A stretch of DNA of 64,000 bases from positions 62,001 through 126,000 of the forward strand of contig JAHBXE010000005.1 in assembly GCA_019636625.1 (NCBI GenBank). Reading direction: 5' to 3'. The translations under genes were made by a program, and so were the position numbers. Every line of letters begins with the position of its first letter. The first letter of the stretch is position 1. Positions 54,289 through 62,699 of this stretch are shown piece after piece. The DNA comes from Phycisphaeraceae bacterium. Lineage in GTDB: Bacteria > Planctomycetota > Phycisphaerae > Phycisphaerales > UBA1924. The notes below the pieces were generated by a model. That model was given only the letters and a program-made list of their open reading frames with translations. It did no database searches and had not been told where the DNA came from.

Positions 54289-56370
54289 TCACGGATCCCG
54301 CACGAACACCGCCCACGGCACCTCCTCCTTCCGAATCCCCGGCCCCTCCCACATCACCTGCAGCTCATCTCCCCCCGACTTCTCGAACATCGCCACCGTG
54401 AAGAAGTGTGTCCCCGCCGCCAGCGCGATCACGCCACTCTTCTCGCTCGCGCTGTGCAGCCCATCGTTGTCCACCACCAGCTGTTCCCCGATCCACAACC
54501 GGCTCCCATCGTCCGAGTTCGTGAAGAACCGGTACACACCATCCTTCGGGATGTTGATGTACCCGCGGAAACGGAACGCGTACTTGTCGTCCACATCGCG
54601 CGGCTGCCTCGCGAACGACGTGGCCACGCTCGTCCGCTTCGGCTCCATCGTCTCAAAGTCCGGCAGCCTGTCCCAGTCGCCCTCGTAGTAGTCCGCCTTC
54701 AGGCCCGGCTCCGCCGCGAAGATGTTTACGCCCGGCCGGCACGCCACCTTCGTGAACGCCCGGCTCGCCGTCGGGCTGACGGCCTTCCCCCCGCGAAACG
54801 CTTTCACCTTCATCGTGGCCGAGTCACCGATCTTCACTACCTTCCCAACGAGCGGAGACCGAGCCGTCGGCTCCGATCCATCGAGCGTGTACCGGTACTC
54901 CACGTTCTCCCGCCCGGCCTTCACCTTCACATCCACAGTTTCCACAAAGATGTCGGCGAACGCCTCCAGTTCCGGCGCGTGCGCCACATCCGGCTTGCCC
55001 ACCACGTCCAGCACCACGACTGACACGTGCTCATCCGGCGCCGCCGGCGGCAGGGCAATGACAAGATTCTCTCCCCCGCTCCCCTCGCGGGACACGTTCA
55101 GACTCGGCCCGTCCGGCCACGACAGCAGGCTCGCCCCCAACACCTCGTTGTACAGCCCCTCCACCACCAGCCTGCCGTTCCGCGGCCACTCCCACACGTG
55201 CAGATACAGCCGCGTCATCGGCGGCCCGTCCGTCTTGTCCACCACCTTCCGCGTGCTCCGGCCCCACTTGGGCAACCCCAGCGGCCCCGCCCGCGTCCCG
55301 TAGATCGCCTCCCCATGCCTCTCCATCCACGCCCCGATCTCCCGCAACCTCGCCAGGCTCGCCGCCGGTATCTCCCCCTCCGCCGTCGGCCCCACGTTCA
55401 GGAGAAAGTTCCCACCCTTGCTCGCAATGTCCGACAGTTTCCGGATCAGGTCCGTCGCGCTCTTCCAGTTCTGATCGGCGCGGCAGTACCCCCAGTGGTC
55501 GTTCATCGTCATGCAGGTTTCCCAGTCCACATCGGGAAGCCCCATCGGCGGGATCTCCTGCTCCGGCGTCCCAAAATCCCCCATGTACCCCTCCCGCGTG
55601 ATCCCGAACTCGCCGCCCCCCTTGTCCACACGGTTGTTTACGATGATCCGCGGCTGCAAACCCCGCACGTACGCGTACATGTCCTTCCCGCGCGCATGGT
55701 CCCACGTTCCCTCCCATTGCCCATCGAACCACAGCACCCCGATCTCCCCGTACTTCGTCAGCAGTTCCGCCAGTTGCGCCTTCATGTACCGAACGTACCG
55801 GTCAAAGTCCGCTCCCTCCTTCGGACGGTCCCTCTCCCAATCCCGCCGCGGCAGATAGTCCGGGTGCTTCCAGTCCATGATGGAGTAGTACCAGCCGAGG
55901 CGGATCCCCTCCCGCCGGCACGCCTCAGCAAGCTCCTTCATGATGTCCCGCTTGAAGGGCGTCGACATCACGTCAAACTCCGTGTGCGCCGAGTCGAACA
56001 GGCAGAACCCATCGTGGTGCTTGGTCGTGATCACGATGTACTTCATCCCCGCCTGCTTCGCCGCCTGCACGATCCGCCCCGCATCAAACTTCGTCGGGTT
56101 GAACTGATCCACGAAGCGGTCGTACTCCGCCTCCGGGATCTGCGCCGAACTCCGGATCCACTCCCCGTAGTCCTTTCGGCCCCCCCACTCTCCCGCGGGG
56201 ATCGCGTACAGACCCCAGTGGATGAACATCCCGAACCTCGCCTCGCGCCACCACTCCAGCCTCGCATCTCCGGGGCGGGTCTCCCCGTCCGAGACTTTGT
56301 CCGCAGCGCAGCCCCAGGCCAGCATCGCCATCAGGCACACCATCACCCACGCAAGGCATCGAACACTCAT
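54289..56370 (-). CDS. Alpha-L-fucosidase (GH29) with PA14 domain, lipoprotein
   Basis: Fucosidase of 693 residues. The signal MVCLMAMLAWGC has a lipobox (AWGC, Cys21), so the enzyme is attached to the envelope. The GH29 barrel shows FGMFIHWGLYAIPAGEW, ITTKHHDGFCLFDS and the nucleophile Asp216 in VLWFDGQWEG. NGGNFLLNVGPT appears as KGGNFLLNVGPTAEGE. A chitobiase/beta-hexosaminidase-type strand domain (EYRYTLDGSEPT) and a PA14 domain (about 585-690, DGVYRFFTNSDDGSRLWI) follow. The PA14 part probably binds sugar. A GGAGTG lies close to the ATG. It removes fucose from extracellular glycans before uptake, and the gene is convergent with the alpha-mannosidase gene. Confidence 0.93.
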   Translation of the reverse strand: MSVRCLAWVMVCLMAMLAWGCAADKVSDGETRPGDARLEWWREARFGMFIHWGLYAIPAGEWGGRKDYGEWIRSSAQIPEAEYDRFVDQFNPTKFDAGRIVQAAKQAGMKYIVITTKHHDGFCLFDSAHTEFDVMSTPFKRDIMKELAEACRREGIRLGWYYSIMDWKHPDYLPRRDWERDRPKEGADFDRYVRYMKAQLAELLTKYGEIGVLWFDGQWEGTWDHARGKDMYAYVRGLQPRIIVNNRVDKGGGEFGITREGYMGDFGTPEQEIPPMGLPDVDWETCMTMNDHWGYCRADQNWKSATDLIRKLSDIASKGGNFLLNVGPTAEGEIPAASLARLREIGAWMERHGEAIYGTRAGPLGLPKWGRSTRKVVDKTDGPPMTRLYLHVWEWPRNGRLVVEGLYNEVLGASLLSWPDGPSLNVSREGSGGENLVIALPPAAPDEHVSVVVLDVVGKPDVAHAPELEAFADIFVETVDVKVKAGRENVEYRYTLDGSEPTARSPLVGKVVKIGDSATMKVKAFRGGKAVSPTASRAFTKVACRPGVNIFAAEPGLKADYYEGDWDRLPDFETMEPKRTSVATSFARQPRDVDDKYAFRFRGYINIPKDGVYRFFTNSDDGSRLWIGEQLVVDNDGLHSASEKSGVIALAAGTHFFTVAMFEKSGGDELQVMWEGPGIRKEEVPWAVFVRDP

Positions 56371-56492
56371 GACCGCACTCCTTCCAACGCGGCCACTCTA
56401 CCTCGGCCCCCTCCCTTTCGCCGGCCAATGACAAAGGGGCAGCCCCCCCGAGCTCCCCCTCACGTCTGCCATTGGCTGTTCACACGCCGGCT

Positions 56493-57398
56493 TTAGATCG
56501 GACGCGAAAGCCCATCCCCGGGATCCAGTTCGCCGATCCGCCGGAACTTCCGCCGCCCCGAGAGCAACCCCGGCTTCCGATCCGCCGGAGGCGTGTCTTC
56601 CACCTGGGCCTGGGGCAGGATCGGTCCCGCCGTCGGCACATCCCCGATCGCCGTGTTCAGCGCGGCCACCGCCCGCGGCGCGCTGGCCGCGACGCCCCGG
56701 GCGCGGATCCCCGCCATCTCCCGCTCCAGCCGTTCATCCAGCTCGCTCACCGATTGGATGATGATCCCCTGCGCCACGCCGGCGCGGAATCGAGCCAGAA
56801 CCATGATCGAGCCCGCCAGGGACGCCAGCGGCGCCAGCAGGTACACGGCATACAGCTTCACTTGCGACCCCGCTCCCGCCGTCACCGCATCGCTCGTCGC
56901 CACCATCGCCAGGTAGTCCCCGAAGACACCCGGGAAAGGAATCGAAGGCATGATGTCGCGCCAGGGCACCCCGCCCAAGGCCAGCAGCAGCGCCCACGAC
57001 GCCGCCGAGACCGCGTGCTGGACACCCGGCACCGCCGATGCACCCGCGATGAACACGCCCAGCGCGCACATCACCGCCAGCACCAGCGTCGCGATGACTC
57101 CCACGCTCACCGCCAGATCGCTCGCCGTGTTCAGCGTCGGCTCCCATTGGCTGAGCTGCCGGGTCGCCGGCGCGGCCGCCGCCACCGGCGCCGCCCCATC
57201 CCCCGACTTCACCACCGAGTACGTCAACGCCGACACCGTGTGCCGCGGCTTCTCCCACCTCACTTCCGTGAAGTGAACAAAGCCGAACACCAGCATCTGC
57301 ACCACCGCGCACAGGCACACCACCATCGCCGCGAGTGTCACCCCGTGGCGAAGCTGTGCGAGCGCGGCCGAAACGTGAGGCTTTGGCGGATTGAGCAT
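56493..57398 (-). CDS. Multi-helix membrane protein of unknown function
   Basis: Protein of 301 residues. Four hydrophobic segments are clear: LAAMVVCLCAVVQMLVFGF, VSVGVIATLVLAVMCALGV, WALLLALGGVPWRDIM and LYAVYLLAPLASLAGSIMVL. A periplasmic loop of about 70 residues is rich in Ala and Pro. The C-terminal 75 residues are cytoplasmic and Pro/Arg-rich. No family is recognised. The ATG at 57398 starts just before the first helix; the frame is open far upstream but only in shadow sequence. It is divergent from mqnC, much as another small membrane protein gene is divergent from mqnE. Confidence 0.65.
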   Translation of the reverse strand: MLNPPKPHVSAALAQLRHGVTLAAMVVCLCAVVQMLVFGFVHFTEVRWEKPRHTVSALTYSVVKSGDGAAPVAAAAPATRQLSQWEPTLNTASDLAVSVGVIATLVLAVMCALGVFIAGASAVPGVQHAVSAASWALLLALGGVPWRDIMPSIPFPGVFGDYLAMVATSDAVTAGAGSQVKLYAVYLLAPLASLAGSIMVLARFRAGVAQGIIIQSVSELDERLEREMAGIRARGVAASAPRAVAALNTAIGDVPTAGPILPQAQVEDTPPADRKPGLLSGRRKFRRIGELDPGDGLSRPI

Positions 57399-57553
57399 GG
57401 CGAGTCCCTCGGTCCGGATATCGACCCGTCCTCGCCGTCGCTCAACGCACGCCCCCCACCCCGCACCCACGCTCCATCCCCCACCCGCGCCAACCCGCAC
57501 AGCCCGAATAGCTTCCTCGGCCTCTGGCCCCATACCCCCTTCCGACCTACAGT

Positions 57554-57571
57554 TTTCAACATTTACTGAAA
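57554..57571. promoter_or_regulatory. TTTCA-N8-TGAAA element before mqnC
   Basis: TTTCA at 57554-57558 and TGAAA at 57567-57571 are eight bases apart, as before mqnE. The right half TACTGAAA is identical in both. It ends seven bases before the mqnC ATG, and no Shine-Dalgarno is visible between. It could be an operator or include a -10-like TTTACT. Confidence 0.45.
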
Positions 57572-57578
57572 GTCCCGA

Positions 57579-59162
57579 ATGAGCATCTACTCCCCACCCC
57601 CCGAACACCCACGCCTCGACGCCCTCGACGGCGGCCTGCTCAATGCCGTTGCCTCGGGCCAGGCACGCCTGACGCCCGAGCAGGCCCTGGAACTCTTCCG
57701 CCGGATGCCCCTCGTCTCTCTTGGCCGCTGGGCCGATGCTCGCGCCCGCTCGCTCCACGGCGACACCTACCGCACGTACATCATCGACCGCAACATCAAC
57801 TACACGAACGTCTGCAACGCCAAGTGCACCTTCTGTGCGTTTCGCCGCGACGGCCACGAGCCGGACGCCTACACACTCAGCTACGAGGCCCTGCTTGACA
57901 AGATCGACGCGCTCGTCGCCATCGGCGGCACGCAGATTCTCATGCAGGGCGGCATGAATCCCGCCCTTCCCCTCGAGTGGTACGAAAAGCTCCTCCGGGC
58001 CATCAAGGACCGCCATCCGCACGTGCACGTGCACGGCTTCTCACCCCCCGAGTTCATCGAGTTCGTCCACTTCTTCGATCCCCCGGGTTCCACCCTCGAG
58101 GACAAGCTCCGCTGGGTCATGGTCCGCCTGCGCGACGCCGGTCTCGACTCCCTCCCCGGCGGCGGCGGTGAAATCTTCGCCCCCGCCGTCCGACGCAAGA
58201 TCGGCCTCGGCAAGTGCGACGCCGAAGCATGGCTCACCACCATGTACGTCGCCCATTCCCTGGGCATGTTCACCAGCGCCACGATGATGTTCGGCCACAT
58301 CGAAGGCCACGCCGACCGCATCCATCACATGTGGCTCGTTCGCCAGTGGCAGGATCGCGCCCTTCGCGAGAGCGACGCCGCCGCGCCACGACACAGCAAC
58401 GCAATCAAGCCGGAGGGCTCCTCTTCGGAAGCTCTTCCGCTGCGTCACTCCGTCACTCCGTCACTCCGTCACGCTCAGGGCCGGGGCCACTACAAAGCCT
58501 TCATCGCCTGGCCATTCCAGCGTGAGAACACACCCCTGGGTCGAGTCCCGGACTGGGGCGCTAATCCCGCCGAGCTCGAACAGGAGTTCCCCGGCGACGC
58601 CATCGCCCGCGCCCTCTCCCCTCAGCTGTTCACCTCTTCGCCCGCTCGCCCGTCCCCCGACCTCCCCGCCGGCACCCGCGCCGCCGACTACCTCGACTAC
58701 GACGCCATGGACCCTTCGCGCTACCCCACCGCCCACCTCTTCGGCAAGCGCGTCCGCATGTCCGGCTCCACCGACTACCTCCGCACCCAGGCCCTCTCCC
58801 GCCTCTTCCTCGACAACATCTACTCCATCGGCGCCAGCTGGGTCACCATGGGCCCCCACATCGGCCAGGTCGCCCTCGCGTTCGGTGCCACAGATATGGG
58901 CAGTGTCATGATGGAGGAGAACGTCGTGTCCTCCGCCGGCACCACCTACTGCCTCGACGAGGCCCTGCTCTGCCGCCTCATCCGCGGCGCCGGCTTCATC
59001 CCCGCGCAGCGCGACAACGTCTACGACATCCTCAAGATCCACGACGGCCCGGACGCCCCGGACCTTTCCGTCACCGACTGGTCCACCCACCGCGTCCGCC
59101 GCCTTCACATCCAGGCCCCCAAGACCCCCAAGGCCAGGCTCACCGTCAGCGCCAAGCCCTGA
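57579..59162 (+). CDS. mqnC: Cyclic dehypoxanthine futalosine synthase (radical SAM)
   Basis: Radical SAM enzyme of 527 residues that cyclises dehypoxanthine futalosine in the futalosine route to menaquinone. The cluster cysteines are Cys79, Cys83 and Cys86 in NVCNAKCTFC after RNINYT. LMQGGMNPALPLEWYEKLL, SLPGGGGEIFAP, TATMMFGHIE (here SATMMFGHIEGH) and FIAWPFQRENTPLG are typical of MqnC, and MMEENVVSSAG and RDNVYDIL finish the fold. It is about 150 residues longer than usual. One extra segment of about 45 residues follows WQDRALRE and is partly encoded by an octamer repeat. A second of about 70 residues lies between TPLG and YLRTQAL. Confidence 0.93.
   Translation: MSIYSPPPEHPRLDALDGGLLNAVASGQARLTPEQALELFRRMPLVSLGRWADARARSLHGDTYRTYIIDRNINYTNVCNAKCTFCAFRRDGHEPDAYTLSYEALLDKIDALVAIGGTQILMQGGMNPALPLEWYEKLLRAIKDRHPHVHVHGFSPPEFIEFVHFFDPPGSTLEDKLRWVMVRLRDAGLDSLPGGGGEIFAPAVRRKIGLGKCDAEAWLTTMYVAHSLGMFTSATMMFGHIEGHADRIHHMWLVRQWQDRALRESDAAAPRHSNAIKPEGSSSEALPLRHSVTPSLRHAQGRGHYKAFIAWPFQRENTPLGRVPDWGANPAELEQEFPGDAIARALSPQLFTSSPARPSPDLPAGTRAADYLDYDAMDPSRYPTAHLFGKRVRMSGSTDYLRTQALSRLFLDNIYSIGASWVTMGPHIGQVALAFGATDMGSVMMEENVVSSAGTTYCLDEALLCRLIRGAGFIPAQRDNVYDILKIHDGPDAPDLSVTDWSTHRVRRLHIQAPKTPKARLTVSAKP
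58444..58475. repeat. Octamer tandem repeat CGTCACTC inside mqnC
   Basis: Three copies of CGTCACTC and one of CGTCACGC lie within the first extra segment of mqnC. They differ by one base from the CGTCACTG array at 7161. The octamers are read in three frames, giving the peptide RHSVTPSLRH. Confidence 0.9.
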
Positions 59163-59425
59163 TCCGCCGCTCCCCCCTTGCCCGTTCCCAAAAAGGAAAA
59201 TGGCCGGAAGGCTCTTGCGAGCCTCCCGGCCAACACGAGGAGGAGAGAGGAGGTTCAGTCGCGGCCGGCGGGCCTCGTTCCCATCACCGCCGCGTCAAGC
59301 TTCCGTTCAGTCACGGCCAAGACGGATTCACTTTAACGACACCTTTCCCAACTTTCCAGCGGGGTTTCCCCCTCACTTTTTCGCCGCTCGCACAGCATCA
59401 AGGTTCGTAATGCGTTCGGATGCCC
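59163..59425. other. Intergenic region between mqnC and a regulator gene
   Basis: The 263-base gap between convergent genes holds the hairpin at 59202-59231. It also has a purine-rich stretch (GAGGAGGAGAGAGGAGG), T-rich patches around 59333-59395, and no open frame with normal codon use. Confidence 0.5.
59202..59231 (-). terminator. Hairpin terminator, mainly for the minus strand
   Basis: GGCCGG-A-AGGCTC and GAGCCT-C-CCGGCC form a 13-position stem with one A-C mismatch around a four-base loop. On the minus strand the hairpin is followed by CATTTTCCTTTTT, so it probably ends the transcript of the LuxR-type gene. It may also stop mqnC transcripts. Confidence 0.7.
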
Positions 59426-60106
59426 CTACGCCTCCGCAAGCCCTTCCCGAATCGCATACCGCGCCAACTCCACGCGATCATGAATGTTCAACTTCGACAT
59501 CAGCGAGGTCGAGTGATTGTCCACCGTCTTGACCGACAAGTGCATGATCGCCGCGATGTCCTTCTTCGACAGTCCACGCGCGATGTACCGCAGAACTTCC
59601 ATCTCCCGCGATGTCAACGTCGAGGCTCGGGTCGCACCCTCCGCCGCCAGGTGAACACCCGTCGAGTCCACCACCAGCCGCTCCTGGACCTGCGGCGAGA
59701 AGTACACACCCCCGCCCGCCACCGTCCGCACCGCCGACAGCACCACTTCAGGCGGCTCCCCCTTGGTCACATACCCCGATGCCTCCGCCGACAGAGCCTC
59801 CTGAATGTACCGATCGTGGAAAAACCCGCTCAGCACGATCACACGCGTCCTGGGGCACCGCGACTTGATCGTCCGTACCGCGTCAAACGCCAGCAGCCCC
59901 GGCATATCGATGTCCATCAGGACGATGTCCGGCCTCTCCCGGATCGCCGCTGTCACCGCCTCATCCGCGTTCGAAACCTCGGCCAGCACCTTCACATCAC
60001 CCGCCTGCCGAAGCCACGCCGCCAGCGGTTGACGGACCATCGCCTGGTCATCCGCCATCACCACAGTGATGACCCTATTCGCGCCGGCCGACGCTTCAGT
60101 GCCCAT
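59426..60106 (-). CDS. LuxR/NarL-family response regulator
   Basis: Regulator of 226 residues. The receiver domain has ADDQAMVRQPL, the phosphorylation site in LMDIDMPG (Asp65) and Lys115 in YVTKGEPP. The C-terminal helix-turn-helix is of the NarL/FixJ type: LTSREMEVLRYIARGLSKKDIA followed by HLSVKTVDNHSTSLMSKL, given here as separate parts. GAAAGGGGAG precedes the ATG. No kinase gene is adjacent, so it is an orphan in this window. Its targets are unknown. Confidence 0.92.
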   Translation of the reverse strand: MGTEASAGANRVITVVMADDQAMVRQPLAAWLRQAGDVKVLAEVSNADEAVTAAIRERPDIVLMDIDMPGLLAFDAVRTIKSRCPRTRVIVLSGFFHDRYIQEALSAEASGYVTKGEPPEVVLSAVRTVAGGGVYFSPQVQERLVVDSTGVHLAAEGATRASTLTSREMEVLRYIARGLSKKDIAAIMHLSVKTVDNHSTSLMSKLNIHDRVELARYAIREGLAEA

Positions 60107-60210
60107 GCTTCTCCCCTTTCACCGGCTCTCCGGCAGGGTGAAATCCCTAGGTCGTGCGCATGGTTTTAGGCCCTTCGGCAAGTCCGGACAATCCCCCACA
60201 CCCCCCACGC

Positions 60211-61230
60211 TCAGTAAGGCCGCATCGCGTTGTTCCACGCCCGCAACGCCTCCTCATCAAGCCGCAGCACCGCCTCCCGGCTCACCCGCTCCGGCCGCGG
60301 CTTCAACGCCTCCAGCCTCTCCACCACCGCCTCCCGTGCCGAACCGCGAGTCCTCGCGATCAAGTGCCACAGGGTCAGCGCATCGCGCTCCCTCGCCTCC
60401 TCGAGTACAACCCGCAAGTCCGCATTCCCGCCGCCCCCGCCGCCAAAGTCAAAGCGTTCCAGCGCCGCAATGAACGCGCTCGACGCATCGTCAAAGTACG
60501 GCGTACCCGGCCCCACACCCTCCCGGATCCGGCACACACCCCCGAACATCGGCACTTCCGACACCGCTCCGCCCCGTCCCTCCAGCAGCACGTGCCCGAG
60601 CATCACCTTCAGCACACCCGACCCATCCTTCTCCACCTCCAGCGTGTACTCACACCCCATGTCCACCGCGCTCGCGAGCGGCGTATCAACCACAAACACG
60701 CGCGGCGGCGCCGTGATGAACGCGTGAATACTCCCGTACGGCATCTCCAGCCGATGCTCACGCTCACCCGTTCGCATCACCCGGATCTTCGTGTTCGGCT
60801 TCACCGTCACCTTCCCCAGCGACGCGACTTCGATCGCCGCCTCCGACTTCTCGTCCGTTTGCAGCCACCGGCCCACGGGCATCCGCCCATCCATCGCCCG
60901 GCTCCCGATCACCGGACTCCCGCTGACCGCCTCGACTCGCAGCCACGGCACACCCGCCGGCCTCGCCAGCCAGGCCGCGCCCACCGCCATCAAAACCGCC
61001 GCCGCCGCCGCGAGCCCTCGCCCTCGAACGCCCCCGACCGTCCCAACCCCACCCACCCGCTTCATCCCCCGCGTGAACCCATCCTCCGGCCCCGCACCAA
61101 TCACCAGCTCCGGCGCCGTTCCCCGATGCCGCTGCCCCGACAGCACCCGCTCCAGGCACGCCACCTCCGGATCCACAGGGCCAGATCCATCCCACACGTA
61201 CCCGCTCATGACATCCATTCGCTCGCTCAC
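60211..61230 (-). CDS. FecR-like anti-sigma/regulator protein
   Basis: Protein of 339 residues with a short cytoplasmic head, one membrane helix (LAAAAAVLMAVGAAWLA, about 73-89) and a periplasmic FecR-type domain. The FecR part is seen in SRAMDGRMPVGRWLQT, IEVASLGKVTVKPNTKIRV and FVVDTPLASAVDMGCEYTLE. The last 90 residues (LRVVLEEARERDALTLWHLI) are helical. It begins with a GTG that overlaps the stop codon of the ECF sigma gene (GTGA); an ATG four codons later is also possible. By analogy it would pass a surface signal to the sigma factor. No TonB-dependent receptor gene is present. Confidence 0.82.
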   Translation of the reverse strand: MSERMDVMSGYVWDGSGPVDPEVACLERVLSGQRHRGTAPELVIGAGPEDGFTRGMKRVGGVGTVGGVRGRGLAAAAAVLMAVGAAWLARPAGVPWLRVEAVSGSPVIGSRAMDGRMPVGRWLQTDEKSEAAIEVASLGKVTVKPNTKIRVMRTGEREHRLEMPYGSIHAFITAPPRVFVVDTPLASAVDMGCEYTLEVEKDGSGVLKVMLGHVLLEGRGGAVSEVPMFGGVCRIREGVGPGTPYFDDASSAFIAALERFDFGGGGGGNADLRVVLEEARERDALTLWHLIARTRGSAREAVVERLEALKPRPERVSREAVLRLDEEALRAWNNAMRPY

Positions 61231-61862
61231 CCGCCACCCCCTGACTCCGGTGTCAGACCGCGACCCTCGGCTTCAAGCCTCTCCTTCAGCATGAGCATTC
61301 CCCGATGCAGGTTCACCCGAAGCGATCCATGCGTCATTCCCATCCGCCCCGCCAGCTCCGGCCCAGTCAATCCTTCCACCAGCCTCAGCACCAGCGTCTC
61401 GCGATACGCTTCCGGTAGCGACCGTATCACGCCAAGCACACGCTCCGCCTCCTCCGCTGTCTCCATCCCGCCATCACCGTTCCGGTCTCCCTTCGCGAAG
61501 TCTCCCTCTCCCAACCTCGCCACCCGAGGCCGGCGCGCCGCCGTCGCTGCGGCGTTCCTCGCCATCGCCGCCAGCCACCCGCCCACCGACGCCCCATCCC
61601 GCACATCACCCAGCCGCCGCATCGCTTGAACGAACACATCCTGCGTCAAGTCATCCGCGTCCTCCCGCCTTACACGGCTCAGCAGCACCCCATGCACCAC
61701 GGGCGCAAACCGCTGATACAGCGCAGCCCACGCCGCACGATCCCCGAGCTTCGCCCGTTCCACCAACTCCTCATCCGAAACCCCGATCACACCCGCAACG
61801 CCGGCACCTACCGCGCCCACCTCTTCGGTCCGGCGCGGTAAGTGCCCTGAGCGCTGTTCCAT
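61227..61862 (-). CDS. ECF-type RNA polymerase sigma factor
   Basis: Sigma factor of about 211 residues. Region 2 is LYQRFAPVVHGVLLSRVRRED with ADDLTQDVFVQAMRRL and ASVGGWLAAMARNAA. Region 4 is ESYRETL-like (LPEAYRETLVLRLVEGLT) with MTHGSLRVNLHRGMLMLKE. An acidic linker (GEGDFAKGDRNGDGGMETA) joins them. The start is uncertain among ATG codons at 61862, 61874 and 61901; the one at 61874 has GGAAG upstream. It overlaps the FecR-like gene by four bases, so the two are translated together. Confidence 0.88.
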   Translation of the reverse strand: MEQRSGHLPRRTEEVGAVGAGVAGVIGVSDEELVERAKLGDRAAWAALYQRFAPVVHGVLLSRVRREDADDLTQDVFVQAMRRLGDVRDGASVGGWLAAMARNAAATAARRPRVARLGEGDFAKGDRNGDGGMETAEEAERVLGVIRSLPEAYRETLVLRLVEGLTGPELAGRMGMTHGSLRVNLHRGMLMLKERLEAEGRGLTPESGGGG

Positions 61863-61930
61863 GACGACTCGCATGGCCGAACTTCCGCCGATGGCGGGCA
61901 TCCCCGCCGCGCGATCCTCTCACGCCTCAC

Positions 61931-62602
61931 TCACGCAGGATCGTTCACAGCGTACCGCTTCTTCAGCTCCTTCAGCGGCAACGCCCCCAGCGCATGGTTC
62001 GTCTCCATGCTCTTGGCCAGGTCCGACCCCGCCTCGACCAGTTCCAACGCACGCTTCATGTGCTTGTTTGAAGCGTCTCGATCCCCATCCATCAGGACCA
62101 GCGCTGCCCCGAAGTGCATCGCCGCATCGTGGGGCGTCATTCCCAGCGCCTTCTTGATCTGCGCAGTACCCGCCGGCCCCTTCTCCGACATCGGCAACCC
62201 CTTCACATGGCACCCGTTCTGGCTCAGCGTCGCCGCGGCGAATCCGCAGTCAAACCACGCCGCCGCGCTCGCCTTCCCCGCTTCTTCCAGCTCCTTCGCC
62301 GCCTCGTGCAACTTCGTCACCAGCACATGCGCCCGCCCCGAGTCCTTCTCGATGTACAACGCCGCTCGCCGGATCGTCTCCATCCGCACCAGCGTCGACT
62401 TCTCCGCCTTCAAGAGCGCTACCGTATCCTCGATCACTTTCGAGGCGTCGTACGACTCGCTCTTCTTGAACGCATCCTTCCCCCAGGGCAGCGACTTCGC
62501 GCTCCCGATCTCATACGGAAAGCACAGCAGCGGCGGACCCGCCATCGCCGGCGACGCCAGCATCATCATCGAAGCCATCAACGCAAGAGCATGACGTTTC
62601 AT
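61931..62602 (-). CDS. Small secreted helical protein
   Basis: Protein of 223 residues with a signal peptide (LALMASMMMLASPAMAG). The mature part is helical, with TPR-like segments: VRMETIRRAALYIEKD, HVLVTKLHEAAKELEEAG and DAAMHFGAALVLMDGDRDASN. Three cysteines remain after cleavage. It ends with a charged KELKKRYAV tail. I do not recognise a named family. It lies 29-69 bases upstream of the ECF sigma gene on the same strand and may be co-transcribed with it. Confidence 0.7.
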   Translation of the reverse strand: MKRHALALMASMMMLASPAMAGPPLLCFPYEIGSAKSLPWGKDAFKKSESYDASKVIEDTVALLKAEKSTLVRMETIRRAALYIEKDSGRAHVLVTKLHEAAKELEEAGKASAAAWFDCGFAAATLSQNGCHVKGLPMSEKGPAGTAQIKKALGMTPHDAAMHFGAALVLMDGDRDASNKHMKRALELVEAGSDLAKSMETNHALGALPLKELKKRYAVNDPA

Positions 62603-62699
62603 TCTCGGACTCCAGAGCCGCGGCCCAATTGCCGCGGACAGAGTCCATGACGCTCCACACGCATGTTGTGTTAGCGAGCCATGCCCCGACGATGACGCC

